A stretch of DNA of 64,000 nucleotides from Luzula sylvatica (lineage: Eukaryota; Streptophyta; Magnoliopsida; Poales; Juncaceae): assembly GCA_946800325.1 (NCBI GenBank), contig OX326958.1, positions 21,278,414-21,342,413 on the forward strand, written 5' to 3'. Both the position numbers and the translations under genes were made by a program. The notes beneath the pieces are model-generated. The model ran no database searches. It was given only the letters and a program-made list of their open reading frames with translations, and was not told the origin of the DNA. This document shows, in pieces, positions 21,013 through 43,752 of this stretch. Position 1 is the first letter of the stretch; every line of letters starts with the position of its first letter.

Positions 21013-23019
21013 TTTTGAGATATTGGTGGAATTTGAATTGAGCGATTAATCCAAAAGAAGTATTGAATCGATTTAGTTGCCGAATGGTAGTACGATTTGT
21101 AAAAGAAAGCAAATACGCCTTCGTAAAAATTTGTTCTCACTTTAAGCGAAGTTTGTAAACACAAATCTACCAAGGTGAATTTGAATTGTAATTTTTTGGA
21201 TTGTATCGCTTGCAAATGCAATACATTCATTCAAAAAAAAAAGATCTTAAAAAAATTAAAAACCCATCATAGTCGATGTAAAAAACGACCGATTTACGAA
21301 CATAAAAACGTTTTTACACGAAAAATGGTCAAGCACGGTTTCTCATCGTTTTGCAAAAAACGGTACGGTCTTCCACCGTAATATTTTTTTACGACTGTTT
21401 TTTGGTGTATTTTACAACAGTGTTTTCATGGTGGTTATTGATTTTTGAAGAAAAAAATATACTTTTGCTCCCCAATCTTTTCCAAAAAGTGCACTTTGCC
21501 TTCCAAACAAAAATCTGTACCTTTTTGCCCCCAATGTTTCAAAAAATGTTCAACATGCCCCCTTCGTCCATTTTCTGTTAAAACCTCGGTTAACTGCTGA
21601 CGTGGCGTGCTGAGTAGGATACAAAATTGATGACATGGCAACTGAACTCATTCAATCCAAACCCGACCCGACCCGATAAGCCAAATAACCCAACTCAAAT
21701 ACCCTAACCCGATCCCCTCTCTCTATTTCTTTCCCTTTCTCTTTCTCTCCCTCTCTCCCTGGCGATCGTACTCTCTCTTTCTCTCCCTCTCTCCCTGGCG
21801 ATCGTCGTGCTCTCTCGCGCTGTGCTCGCCTTCTCGCCACTCCCTCGCGCTGTGCTCGCCACGTCCTTGAAGGTATAATTTCTCCTTTTCTCTTTCCCCT
21901 CATCCCCCATCCAGCTCTAATAGCTCGTAAATCAACTTAAATTCTATTCGAAGTTTCAAATTAAAATTGATTTCAGTTTCGGTGGTACAATTTACCCCCA
22001 ATTCCATGAATCTGATATAATTCGAGATCAAATTTTCACAAAATCACTACTTTAATTATAGGTGCAGAGATTGCAGTACTGTGCAAATTCACGTCCCTCT
22101 AATGCTGATCAAGATAATGGCCTTGGAGATCAAGGGAGAAAACCTGATTACGAGATAAAGGGAGAAAACCCGATTAGATTCTGATCATTTCGATCGTGCC
22201 CTCACTGAAGTTCTTCAAAATCAGGTCAAATTCATATCTAAAATTCTTTAAACGGGATCAATTATAACAATAATTCACAAGAACCAAAATGAAATTACAG
22301 GATAACTATTATCAGAACAGTACTGGAGAGTCCAGTAGTAGCAGGGGCAGAATCGGTAATAGCGCGGAAAACGATGCACAGAATCACAGATGGCATTCGA
22401 CGAAGGTACTCAAATTTAAGATATTAACTGAAGGTACTCAAATTGGCATTCGACAAATGGTGCCAGGACGGGGGCTGAGAATCACAGATGGCATTTGACG
22501 AAGGTACTCAAATTGAGTAATATTAAGCCTTGTTTGTATCGATAATTTTGTAATTGTACTCCAAATAAAATAAAACATTATGTACAATTCAAGTTTCATT
22601 AATTCAGTTTTGTAATTATATTATACTGCAAATTAATTTTGAGTAATATTAAGCCTTGTTCGTATCAAAGATATTAAGAATTTGAATTTGTGATTTATCG
22701 ATGTGAATGGATTTGAATTTAATAATTAATCGAATTTATTTGTCAATTTGAAGTTAATATATATACTAACTAAACATGTTGAAAAATATTTCATATGTAT
22801 TCATAATAATTAGACTAATTAATTCATCTATTTCATTAATTCAAAATTATTAATCCAACAAACACTCAAAACATAACAAAAAAAATCCAACAAACACTCA
22901 AAACATAACAAAAAATTTCGAAATAGAAATCAAGTACCAAAATCACCACATAATTGCAAAATTATCACAATAACTTCAATTTACATCCATACCCGCAAAA
23001 ATCTAAACAAATTAAATAT

Positions 23020-23130
23020 TTTCTGAAGCTCCGTTTTTAATAGCTTGGACCATTTCGCCGTTGTTCACGTGCCCATCCTTGTTCTTATCAAAAAACACGA
23101 TCCCATCCTCGCTTTCGATAGACAAAATCA
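23020..23130 (-). pseudogene. Captured EF-hand gene fragment
   Basis: The minus strand encodes FFDKNKDGHVNNGEMVQAI. The loop DKNKDGHVNNGE has Asp1, Asn3, Asp5, Gly6, Val8 and Glu12, a complete calcium-binding EF-hand pattern. It is a single hand with no neighbouring second hand and lies inside the MULE-like element, which suggests transposon capture (Pack-MULE). The parent gene is not identified; a calmodulin-like or polcalcin-like protein is possible. Confidence 0.65.
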
Positions 23131-23399
23131 GCCCCCCCCTGCCCACACACACACACACACAGACCCACACCCCCCCTGCCCCCTGTCCCCTGCCCGACAC
23201 ACACACATACAGATACCCCACCCCCCAGTCCCCCCCACCCCCAAGACCCCCCCAGCCCCCCCCCCCCCTAAACCCTAATTTCTTTGGTAACGCCCTTCTC
23301 TCTCTCACCGCAGAAACCGCACCCATCTCTCCCTGAAGATTTGGTATTCTTGGGCACGCGGTAGGCACCGACAACGCAACGTCTCTAGCAATACACCCT

Positions 23400-23726
23400 G
23401 AATTGACATAAAATTCAAATAATCAGTAAAAACATACTGAAATAGACAGAAATTGATACAATTTAATCATAAATTGACTGAAATGAACCCAAATTAACCC
23501 TAAATTGACTGAAATTGACCCAAAATAATCCTAAAATGACTGAAATAGACCCTAATTTGACTAAAATCCATCCCAATTAACCCTAAATTGGTTGAAATTG
23601 ACTAGATTGACCCTAATTTGACTGAAATCCACCCAATCGACTGAAATTGACCCCAATTAACCCTAAATCGACTGAAATTTGACTGAAATTGATCCCAATT
23701 AACCCTAATTTTGACAAAAGATAAGA

Positions 23727-23779
<53 letters not shown>
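23400..23779. repeat. Degenerate tandem array and (AG)n tract
   Basis: Irregular repeats of a unit like ACCCTAAATTGACTGAAATTG run from about 23400 to 23720, followed by about 49 bp of AG repeats at 23731-23779. Both are internal to the MULE-like element. Confidence 0.75.
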
Positions 23780-23782
<3 letters not shown>

Positions 23783-24325
23783 CAGAGAAAAGACTTGAGC
23801 ATGGCTATGGAGGCTTGAGCTTTCATGGCGATGGAGACTTGAGCATGGCGATGGAGTGCGGCGAGACGGCAGAGAAGAGAAGAGAGAATAGAGCGACAGA
23901 AGAGAGAGAGAAGAGAGCATGGCGATGGAGTGCGGCTTGAGCTTCTTGGCGATGGAGTGCGGCTTGAGCATGGCGATGGAGTTGGCGATGGAGGGGAGAG
24001 GCAGAGAAGAGAGCACGAGAGAAGAGAGGAGAGAGAGATGAGTTCGGGTGGGTTTGAGAGAGAAGAGAGAGATCGGGTAGGGTTTGGGTTCTAATCGGGT
24101 CGGGTTTGGGTTTGAGAGAGAAAATTGCCATGTCATCAATTTTGTATCCTACTCAGCACGCCACGTCAGCAGTTAACCGAGATTTTAACAGAAAATGGAC
24201 GGAGGGGGCATGTTGAACATTTTTTGAAACATTGGGGGGGGGGGGGCAAAAAGGTGCAGATTTTTGTTTGGGGGGCAAAGTGTACTTTTTTCATTTTTGA
24301 AAGAGACAAAGTAACACTATCCAGT

Positions 24326-25638
24326 TTCTAAATTAACCGGAGGGTCCAGTGATATGTTTCTTTGTTTATTGCTTGAGAGAAAAAGAAGAAAAGCAGGGTC
24401 CAGTGAAATTTAGACTTGAGAAAATGCACATATCGATATGCTTATACGGTTATACCTCATTGGCTCAATTGATCTGAGGGAGGTCGTCACAGAGAATCAT
24501 GTACAAATATTAAGCTTTCAAACTCAGGGTTACATAGTCACTCTGTGACCCTTTATGGTCCTTGGTGTAATGAATCATGGTTTCGGGTCATCATGATATG
24601 GTGTGTTGATTTTGGCGTGTTCTTTGGTGTATTGGGTCAAATTTATATATGTGTGTGACCCGTTAGGGAAAAACCCTTGTATCTTTCTCATTTCTCCACC
24701 AAATTGCATGAACTTTATATCGACGAGAGGAAGGTAACCATGGGCTTTAAATTAAGAAATTTGATTTTTTTTTTTTACTTAAAATAAACACAAAACACAC
24801 GTTAAAGTAATTTCATCAAGAATTATATGAATATTATAACATGATTTTGTGTTTATTTATAATTAAATTTTCATGTTTTATTATCAAAATATATGTCAAA
24901 ATACGCTCATAACAATCACATTAAGTGGACAGTAAGGAGGGGCAAGGCCAGTTCATATATTTGGATGATCATTTGTATATCTTATGTTGAGCCGTTAGAT
25001 GTACGTTGTGATGTGCTTTGATATCTTTCATTAATATTTTTAGTAGATTGTTTAAGGATTTATCCCATATAGCCTTTTGTGTGTCGTTATTTTACAATAT
25101 TTTTAAAATCACCTCCTTAAGTCTTATGTTTTATCTTTGATATTTGAAATCCAACCGCATGATTAAGATCAGACGTTTCATATGGAATGGAATATCCATA
25201 TGACAAGAAATATGCAAAAAAGTTGGACACGTGTTTTACAGTTTTCTTATTTAATATTTGTTTGTTAATATTTAATATTTCTCTCATATGACTTTTTTCT
25301 CTTCCAATAATAAATATATATAATTTTTTTTAATATGACACATTATATTAATTTTTGGTATAGATTAGTATTTCTAGAACTTTAAATTTACAAATCCGAC
25401 AAATAAATTTACTTGAATTTTTTATTTATTTTGTCATCCATATTAATATTAGTGAAAGTAATAATGCTCTAGGCTGAACAATTTAGTTTAGAGTAAATGT
25501 TGCGTGTATATCAAACATTCTATTTATTGTTATAGTGATTATACCTATCATATAAATCGTTCATATAATGAGTACATGGGTTCTATAATATAAATATGTT
25601 GGCATTACGTATATCACTAATTGTATAATTGTTTGGAC
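24326..25638. other. Intergenic, AT-rich, nothing recognised
   Basis: No convincing coding frame, RNA gene or repeat structure was seen here. Confidence 0.5.
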
Positions 25639-25641
25639 ATC

Positions 25642-27594
25642 CACTACAACATATACACTGTTTTGGTACGAGCAAAAACCGTCCCAATAAGGTCCAAAAC
25701 CGTCCCAATAAGCATTTTGGTACGGTAGGCCGTCCCAAACGTCCCGTACCAACAGTGGGCGTACCTGTCAGCTACGGGCCGTCCCAACAATCCTTTTGGG
25801 ACGGGGATATTTGGGACGGGCCGTCCCTAAACTGATGCCTGACGTGACTGTGCGCAGAAGTACTATGACAGCTGTTTTGGGACGGGCCGTCCCAAAAAGC
25901 TTATTGGAACGGCTAGAGTTTTGGGACGGCCCGTCCCAATAAGAAATATATTAATATTTTAATTTTCTGATTATTATATATATTATTATTTCTTATTATT
26001 AATATTATTATTTATTATTATATATTATTATTTCTTATAATTATTTATATATATATATATGATTACTTAATAACATATATAATTGTATAATTTTATATAT
26101 AATTAAATAATTACACTACAAAAATCACACATACATACACATATTACTTAATACAAAAAAATTAGAAAGTTCGAATAACATCTAAGTAAAACAACGACAA
26201 AATACAAAATACAAAAAAATTACACGTACATACACATTACTCAATACAAAAAAATTAACGTCTTGTTGAAGCAAGCAATTCCATCCACTGTGAATTAGCT
26301 AAAAAGTACAAAATTCTATCTAAGACATTTCGTCAAACACCTTCGATGCAGCGAATTGACGGTTTCTTCCCCTGCCACAAGACCCTCCTGCCTCCTGCCT
26401 CCTGCCTCCTGCCCCTGCACCTGCCCCTGCCCCTTCGCCTCCTGCCTCCTGCCTCCTGCCCCTTCGCATAAAATAAACCCTAATTAATCGCATAAAATAA
26501 ACCCTAAATAAACCCTAATTCCGCAGAAATTGCGCATAAAATAAACCCTAATTAAGCCCTAAAATAAACCTAAAATAAACCCTAATTAAACCCTAATTAA
26601 GCCCTAAAGTAAACCCTAATTAAGCCCTAAATAAACACTAATTGCGCATAAAATAAACCCTAAATAAACCCTAAGTAAGCCCTAATCGCATAAAATAAAC
26701 CCTAATTGCGCAGAAATTAAACCCTAATTGCAGAAATCGCAGAAATTAAGCAGTAATCGCAGTAATCGCAGTAATCACAGAAATTAAGCCCTAATTAAGC
26801 AGTAATCGCAGAAATTAAGCCCTAATTAAGCAGTAATCGCATAAATTAAGCAGTAATTAAGCAGTAATCAAATAAAAATAAACCCTAATCGCAGAAATTA
26901 GCCCTTAAATCGTAGAAATTAGCAGAAAATAAACCCTAATCGCATAAAATAAAAAATAAACCGCAGAAAATAAACCCTAAATCGCATAAAAAGTACCTGG
27001 CTGTGAGAGGAGAAGTCGCGAGAGAGGGGAGACGTAGCCGTCGCCAGTCATGAGAGGAGAAGTCGCCGCCGCCGTCGTCGTCGTCCAGCCATCGCCGTCG
27101 TCCAGCCATCGCCGGTTGCAGTCAGCGTTTCTACTTCGGCTTCGGCTGTGAGAGGGTCTCGGTGGTGGGGAAAGGATTTAGGGTTTAGAGGGCGTGAGAG
27201 GGGCTGAGAGAGAGAGAGAAAGAGAGAGCGAGAGGACAAAGGGGGGAAATGAGAGAGAGAGAGACGAGAGAGGGCGTCGGTTAGGGAAGTGTGTATTTTA
27301 TTTTGGGACGGTATTTTATTTTGGGACGGTCCGTACGAAAATTGTTGGTACAGTCGATTGGTTTGGGACGGGCCGTCATAACCTTGTTGGGACGGTATAT
27401 CCAATTTGGTATGGCCCGTAGCTAAATTTTGGGACGGTTTTTCTCAGTTGCTACGGCCCGTCCCTAAATTTTGGGACGGTTTTTCTCATTTGGTACGGCC
27501 CGTAGCTAATTAGGGACGGTTTTTGTGACGGCCCGTACCAATAAAGCTAATATTTAGCTACGGCCCGTCCCAAATAAGCTGATATGTTGTAGTG
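25642..27594. mobile_element. Non-autonomous CACTA (EnSpm/CMC) element
   Basis: Starts CACTACAACATAT and ends with its inverse ATATGTTGTAGTG. It is flanked by a 3-bp target duplication ATC (25639-25641 and 27595-27597). Subterminal regions on both sides are packed with GGGACGG/CCGTCCC motifs in both orientations, as expected for CACTA transposase binding. No transposase ORF is present. The interior has a CTCCTGC minisatellite (about 26385-26465) and an AAACCCTAA-rich stretch. Confidence 0.9.
26465..26990. repeat. AAACCCTAA-rich degenerate array inside the CACTA element
   Basis: Dozens of irregularly spaced AAACCCTAA / AAGCCCTAA units separated by TTAATCGCAT- or GCAGAAATT-like spacers. The core equals the plant telo-box, but spacing is irregular, so this is not a telomere tract. 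Confidence 0.75.
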
Positions 27595-27597
27595 ATC

Positions 27598-28915
27598 GCC
27601 ATAATACGTGATTACATAACGATAGTAAAACTGTCAAACTAAAATAATACAATTGTAAAACGTCTAGTCATATATAGAGTTGGCAATGTTGGATGGACAT
27701 GTCTAGGTAATATTAGAGATTATACATATAATCATGTTTCTTTGATAATGGGCATGACATGTTAAGTATGGAATATATATGCTGAGATTATATATCGGAT
27801 CGACCACCTTATGATAATATACATGATTAAGCCATTATTTATATTTTTTATCAGTTTTTTAACTCGTGGTTATTAGTGATTCATCGTATGTGAATCATAA
27901 TATTGTATATGTTTTTTATTGTCCCTCAAATAATAACATAGAACATTGTTGGGTATTATCAGAAGTATATTGAAGAATATGTATAACGATAATCACATTA
28001 TGTGATTCATCGTATTATCAGAAGTACATTTAAAGCCCTATATAAGTCTCTTACATTATATAAGAAAACGATAATCAGATTATGGGCATCTTTAAAGGGT
28101 TAGAGAGTGAAAAGAGAAAAAAGAGAAGTCTAGAGTTTCATCCTCTGGGAGATTTTACGCAAGTTGATTAAGAATTTGTGTTAATCACTTAGTGAACTTT
28201 CCACAAGGGGAATAAGTTATAACTGGTGGAGAAATTCTTTGGGAAGAAACTCTACGGGATCGAACCAGATTATTGAAGAATGACCAATAATTAGGTAGCT
28301 CAAGGACAGATTTACTGAGACTACCCTAAGGGGTTAACCGATTTTGTACAAACCAAGGTATTGATCCTTCATCTTCCTTACGCGCGTTACACGAAACCGT
28401 GAATCCTAGGGTAGGGAATCGATGTGTTTGGTTGCATATATATCGTACATGAGTGTGATTACCTACCAATCCTAGGATAGGGAATCTATGTATTCATACA
28501 AAATAGTTTCTCTAACTTTTGTGAACATATTATGTATGAAGATGTAATGCAAAATAAAGCATATTTTTTATTTCAATAATTAAATTTTAAGTATTATCTT
28601 TTTTTAAACATAATAATAAGAATATTATATAATACTAATCGTGTTATATTTTTGTTTTTGTTTAAACAACTATAATATTAAATTTAAAAAAAGTAATATA
28701 CATGAAAACTAATAAGTTATCAATCAAAACATAATTAACTTCTTAAACTTATAAACATGTATCAAATACTATTGTTATTTTTGAAGTTGTAAATTTAAAT
28801 ATACTATGTAATGTTGAATAATTTTTAATTATGTATGTTTAATTACATTTTTATATTATTATTTGTAACGTTTTTCACTATTAAATGTGCTATTGTGTAT
28901 AATTGTTAGACTTTT
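27598..28915. other. Intergenic; possible decayed retroelement, unassigned
   Basis: Mostly AT-rich. 28100-28440 is less AT-rich (for example CTAGGGTAGGGAATCGATG at 28409, with a similar TAGGATAGGGAATCTATG about 66 bp later) and could be part of an old LTR retroelement, but I see no LTR pair or coding domain. Confidence 0.4.
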
Positions 28916-29029
28916 GGATCAATAGCACTCTAAGCCCGTCCCACATGCAGTTAGGAGGATTGGCCGCAATCTAAGCGGTACCACCCATCCTACGTGTATA
29001 CCTATCGAGAGCCATCCGTCCATCAGCCG

Positions 29030-29190
29030 CCCGAAAAAGAATTACAGTGATCTTGAATATGAATCCTACAACGATAAAGAGAATGTCCATCAAAATACCA
29101 CTAGATCGAGCACCAGGGATTTCGTATCCGGTCAAAATCTTGGGTAATTGATCGAAGTGGGTAGCTCATGTAGACCCATAGATCATGGAA
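29030..29190 (-). pseudogene. nad2: Nuclear copy of mitochondrial nad2 (NADH dehydrogenase subunit 2) fragment
   Basis: The minus strand reads IYGST, stop, ATHFDQLPKILTGYEI, then PGARSSGILMDILFIVVGFIFKI. This matches the conserved plant mitochondrial NAD2 region YGSTGATHFDQLAKILTGYE... Glycine is replaced by TGA, and several residues have drifted (MGIL to MDIL). It is therefore a decayed organelle-to-nucleus transfer (NUMT), not a gene. Flanks from about 28920 to 29400 have unusual GC-richer composition and may be the neighbouring group II intron or other mitochondrial DNA; that extension is inference. Confidence 0.8.
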
Positions 29191-29429
29191 CAAATAGGGT
29201 GGATAGGCCCAACCACTAGACTGCTGGTTTGACTACTTCTAAGTCAACAAATAGGCAAGTGAATGTTTCTGGAGGTCTCTAATGTGGTCATTTACCCACT
29301 GCTTGCCTCATAGCTCGTACTCAGTCTTACTCGTTAGTTCACTCAACGGCCGCCTCATAAGTACTCTCACGTGTCTATTATGGCCGACTCAACCGATGCG
29401 GAAATGTATTATACTTTATATATTACTTA

Positions 29430-29465
29430 CTAGCAGGACTCGCACGCAAATTGTGAGCGATTTTT
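29430..29465 (-). mobile_element. Decayed Helitron-like 3' end
   Basis: On the minus strand, a GC-containing imperfect hairpin (CGCTCACAATTTGCGTGCGAG) is followed by TCCTGCTAG and then T, the form of a Helitron 3' terminus (hairpin, then CTAG, insertion before T). The element would extend to the right, but its 5' end was not found. Confidence 0.4.
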
Positions 29466-29729
29466 TTCTTTTTCATTTTAAGATATGTTTCTTTCATATC
29501 TGAGTTTATATATAGGTATATTTCCAATGAAGTGTGCATGATGTAGTCATTTTCTAAGTTTTTTTTATTTATGAATGTTTAATTTTTTGTATCATTCGAT
29601 ATGTGATATAAAAGTTTGAGCTTCTGATGAGTTTGGTTTTTCTTTATGTTTGTTTAATTGACAAGAATATTGGAGAGAAACTGGCGGAGAAATTTATCCG
29701 GATATATTCTTGACAATTATATTAATTAA

Positions 29730-29765
29730 CTAGGTGGTACCCTCGCTCCTCTTAGGCGCATTTTT
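29730..29765 (-). mobile_element. Second Helitron-like 3' end
   Basis: On the minus strand, GCGCCTAAGAGGAGCGAGGG is followed by TACCACCTAG and then T, resembling a Helitron 3' end with CTAG. No partner 5' end was identified. Confidence 0.35.
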
Positions 29766-30079
29766 TCCTTTAATTTTTATCCACAACATACATTTTTGAA
29801 GCATTATAATTTTTTGGTGAACATTCTAAAATATATATTTTTGTATGTAAGATATTAATTTTCGGTTATGTTTTATGTCTTTTACATCTTTGATATATCA
29901 TTTTGAAATACAATAATGTCTGGTTATACCTTCTTAAAATATTTTTGGAGACGTACAATATAATTTTGTAGATGTACAATATCCGTCCCATTTACATTCC
30001 TAGGGCATGTAATTTATTTTATAAAACATAAAATGTGATTTGTTAAGTGATTCGTTATGTAAATGATGCTACAAAAATC

Positions 30080-31115
30080 TAAATATTAGATGTATAACGG
30101 GGTAGATAAGTTAATTTATAAGACATAAACATATTATCCATATTCGTATACGTATCCAGGAACAAAATCGTTTACCGTATCCGTATCCGGAAGAAATATG
30201 CGTATCGTATCCGGTATTCGTCGGGATACATATGTTTTTATTCGAATATGGTTATTTTACAGTTATGGTTCGGTCGGATAATATCTAACCCGTTTAAACC
30301 CCTAATAATGGGTCTTATAATTTATTTTATAGAACATAAAATGTCACTCGTTACGCGATTTTTTACATGAACGATTCTCTACATAAAATAAAAAAAAGAT
30401 GTAAAACGAGTCGGATAATTTATTTTATAGAATACAAAAATACGACCCATACACGATTCGTTATATAAATGATGTTACCAAAGTCTAAAAATTAGATGTA
30501 TAACGGGTCAGATCATTTATTTCATAAAACATAAAAATATTATCCGTATTTGTATCCGTATCCGGAAAAAACATATATGTTCCGCATATGGTATCTAATA
30601 TCCGACCCATTTACACACCTAATAATGGGGCATATAATTAATTTTATAGAACATAAAATGTGACTTGTTATGCGATTTGTTACAAAAACGATGGCACAAT
30701 AAATAAAAAAATTAGAGATATAACGGTCGGATAATTTATTTTATAGAACATAAAATATGACTTGTTACTCAATTCACTATGGAAATTATGTTACAAAAAT
30801 CAGAAATGTAGACAGGTGGAAGCAAAGGAGCATTCCTTGAACATGTAAATTAGTGTATGGTCAATTTTTTGTATGGAGTTCGGCGCACAAATCCATGTGT
30901 ATTCGAAAAATTAGAAATATAAGGGTCGGATAATTTATTTTATAGAACATAAAATATGACTCGTTACTCAATTCACTATGGAAATTATGTTACGTACAAA
31001 AATCAGAAATGTAGACAAGGAAGCGAAGGAGCATTCCCTTAACATGTAAATTAGTGTATGGTTAATTTTTTGTATGGAGTTCGGCGCACAAATCCACGTG
31101 CATTCGAAAAATTAT
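30080..31115. repeat. Degenerate repeats, including a 200-bp tandem duplication (30711-31113)
   Basis: Phrases such as TTTTATAGAACATAAAATGTGACTCGTTA and GTATCCGTATCCGG recur several times from 30080 onward. 30711-30910 and 30911-31113 are a clear tandem pair (TCGGATAATTTATTTTATAG at 30726 and 30926, both ending GTTCGGCGCACAAATCCA...). No coding content. Confidence 0.75.
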
Positions 31116-31727
31116 ACTTCAGTGCACATACCCGTGCACCATATGTATTTGAAGAATTATAGTGCTCCAAATGATCATAGCCCTTGGATCTTCAAAATGG
31201 ATAGCTCGGATTATTGGGTGATGTGGTACATTATTTATGGTGAAAGAAAAAAAATGCAAATATTATATATAAGTATAGATGTGCACTTAGTACATAGGTT
31301 GTGTGGTTCATTACTTCTATATTAACAATAATAATATATTTCATTTTATGTTTTTTTTCGTAAAATTGTGTTATATATCATATATTATTATACAATTATA
31401 ATAATATATGCATTAATATTTTTTATAACAAAGAAAATTTGCAATAACATAAAATAATCGAAAAATGTACACTAGATTATATATCAATGAGTTCTAATAA
31501 AATGATGAAATAATTTTATTTTGATATAATATTGTCATTATCTTCATAAAAATAATACTTTGTATTAAAACGAAAAAAAAAAACATAATTACTATACACT
31601 CGAGGGAGTATTATCCTAGTAAATATAATTGTTGATTGATTTTTCTATCAATTCCTTTACATTAACAAACACTATTTACAAGCTACAAAGAAAATACACA
31701 ATAAATATCACATTGATAGAAACCGCC

Positions 31728-42558
<10,831 letters not shown>

Positions 42559-42562
42559 CACT

Positions 42563-42565
<3 letters not shown>

Positions 42566-42596
<31 letters not shown>
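42566..42596 (-). repeat. (GA)n tract in the RLK-3 5' leader
   Basis: On the gene strand, about 30 bp of GA repeat ends 8 bp before the ATG at 42558, as in RLK-2. Confidence 0.85.
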
Positions 42597-42598
<2 letters not shown>

Positions 42599-42660
42599 CT
42601 ACTTGGGGGTGTTGATATAAAGTTCCGTTTGGGGAGAAGAGAAGGAAGTTGAAGGGATGG

Positions 42661-42678
42661 ATTTTATACATATATACC
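42661..42678 (-). promoter_or_regulatory. TATA-box region of RLK-3
   Basis: The minus strand reads GGTATATATGTATAAAATCC about 105-120 bp upstream of the ATG, resembling the block before RLK-2. Confidence 0.5.
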
Positions 42679-42733
42679 AGAAAAAAATCGTAAAATAAAT
42701 ATAGGTGAAGAAGAAAATAGACATGTTCAGACT

Positions 42734-43744
42734 CAGGCCCGGTCCTGTTATTTTGGAGGCCTATGACGAACACCATCACATGATTTCGAAAAAAATATAT
42801 TCAAAAACAATTGTGAAAATGAAAATTGTAAAATAATTTTAAAACTCAACTTGATTCTTATAAATATGACATATATGCACACAACAATCGAAGGCTGCTC
42901 ATTGCACTAATTCTTAGACATTTCAAACACCTTTAAATTTTATTTTGGATATTTCATCAAGCACCTTGGACAATATTCTGAAAAAATATTTTTCTCTATA
43001 CATAGACCTTTCATAAAAATAGATGATTTGCATTGCACTACATCATTGATATACACCATAAAAATCAATTACTCAAAACAAAAATCTTCCATAATCATGT
43101 TTACTTTCTATCTTAAACATTTCATCGAACACATTGACTACGACATGTAAAAAATATACTTTTATATGAATAATTTTCTCATAAGAATAGTTGTCTTGCA
43201 CTATACCATTGTAATAAGATATTAAACTCAGTTTTGGAAATACAAATTCATGTTTCTATTTTATGTTAGACATTTCATCGAACACCTTGAACATGACCCG
43301 TTATTTTTTTTTCTCAACACATAACCATTCTAAAAAAATGGAGACCTCGCATTTTTGGAGGCCTCGCATTGCACTACATCATTGATATAACCATAAAAAC
43401 CTATTGCTCAAAATAAAAATCTCCCATAATCATGTTTACATTATATCTTAAACATTTCATCGAACACCTTGACTACGACATGTAAAAACATATTTTTCTA
43501 TAAATTTCTCATAAAAATGATTTCCTTGCATTATATCATTGTAATAGCATATTAAACTCATTTTTTGAAATATAAATTCATCAAAATTATGTTTGTATTT
43601 CGTGTTAGACATTTCATCGAACACGTTGAATACGATCCGTTATTTTTTTTTCTCAACACATAAACATTCCAAAAAAATGGAGGCCTCGTATTTTTAGAGG
43701 TCCATGACGCCCGCCAAGCCGGCCAATGGCCAGGGCCGGCCCTG
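42734..43744. mobile_element. hAT-like non-autonomous element upstream of RLK-3
   Basis: Left end CAGGCCCGGTCCTG, right end CAGGGCCGGCCCTG when inverted. Flanking 8-mers TTCAGACT (42726-42733) and TCCAGACT (43745-43752) are a target duplication with one mismatch, fitting hAT. The interior contains a duplicated block of about 339 bp (ACATCATTGATATA at about 43042 and 43379). No transposase. It begins about 175 bp upstream of the RLK-3 start codon. Confidence 0.8.
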
Positions 43745-43752
43745 TCCAGACT

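Larger units (their letters stand above)
21460..24325. mobile_element. MULE-like element with long terminal inverted repeats
   Basis: About 180-190 bp at 21460-21641 (GTGCACTTTGCC..., TTTCTGTTAAAA, TTAACTGCTGACGTGGCGTG, TTGATGACATGGCAA) recur inverted at 24125-24320. Such long subterminal inverted repeats are typical of plant Mutator-like elements. Exact ends and the 9-bp target duplication could not be fixed by eye. No transposase is present, so it is non-autonomous. The interior holds CT-rich stretches, an EF-hand fragment (23020-23130), a C-rich stretch (23130-23270), a degenerate tandem array (23400-23720) and an (AG)n tract (23731-23779). Confidence 0.75.

Noticed and set aside
23012..23374. 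120-codon minus-strand frame with Gly/Val-rich stretch
   Set aside because: The middle is a translated C-rich/CA low-complexity stretch; only the EF-hand end carries a protein signature.
26113..26130. Internal CACTACAAAAATC as a nested CACTA terminus
   Set aside because: No inverse partner with a 3-bp duplication was found within the element; probably chance or a decayed fragment.
28100..28440. Less AT-rich block as an LTR of a Copia-type element
   Set aside because: No second LTR, primer-binding site, or coding domain could be seen, so it is only mentioned as unassigned sequence.
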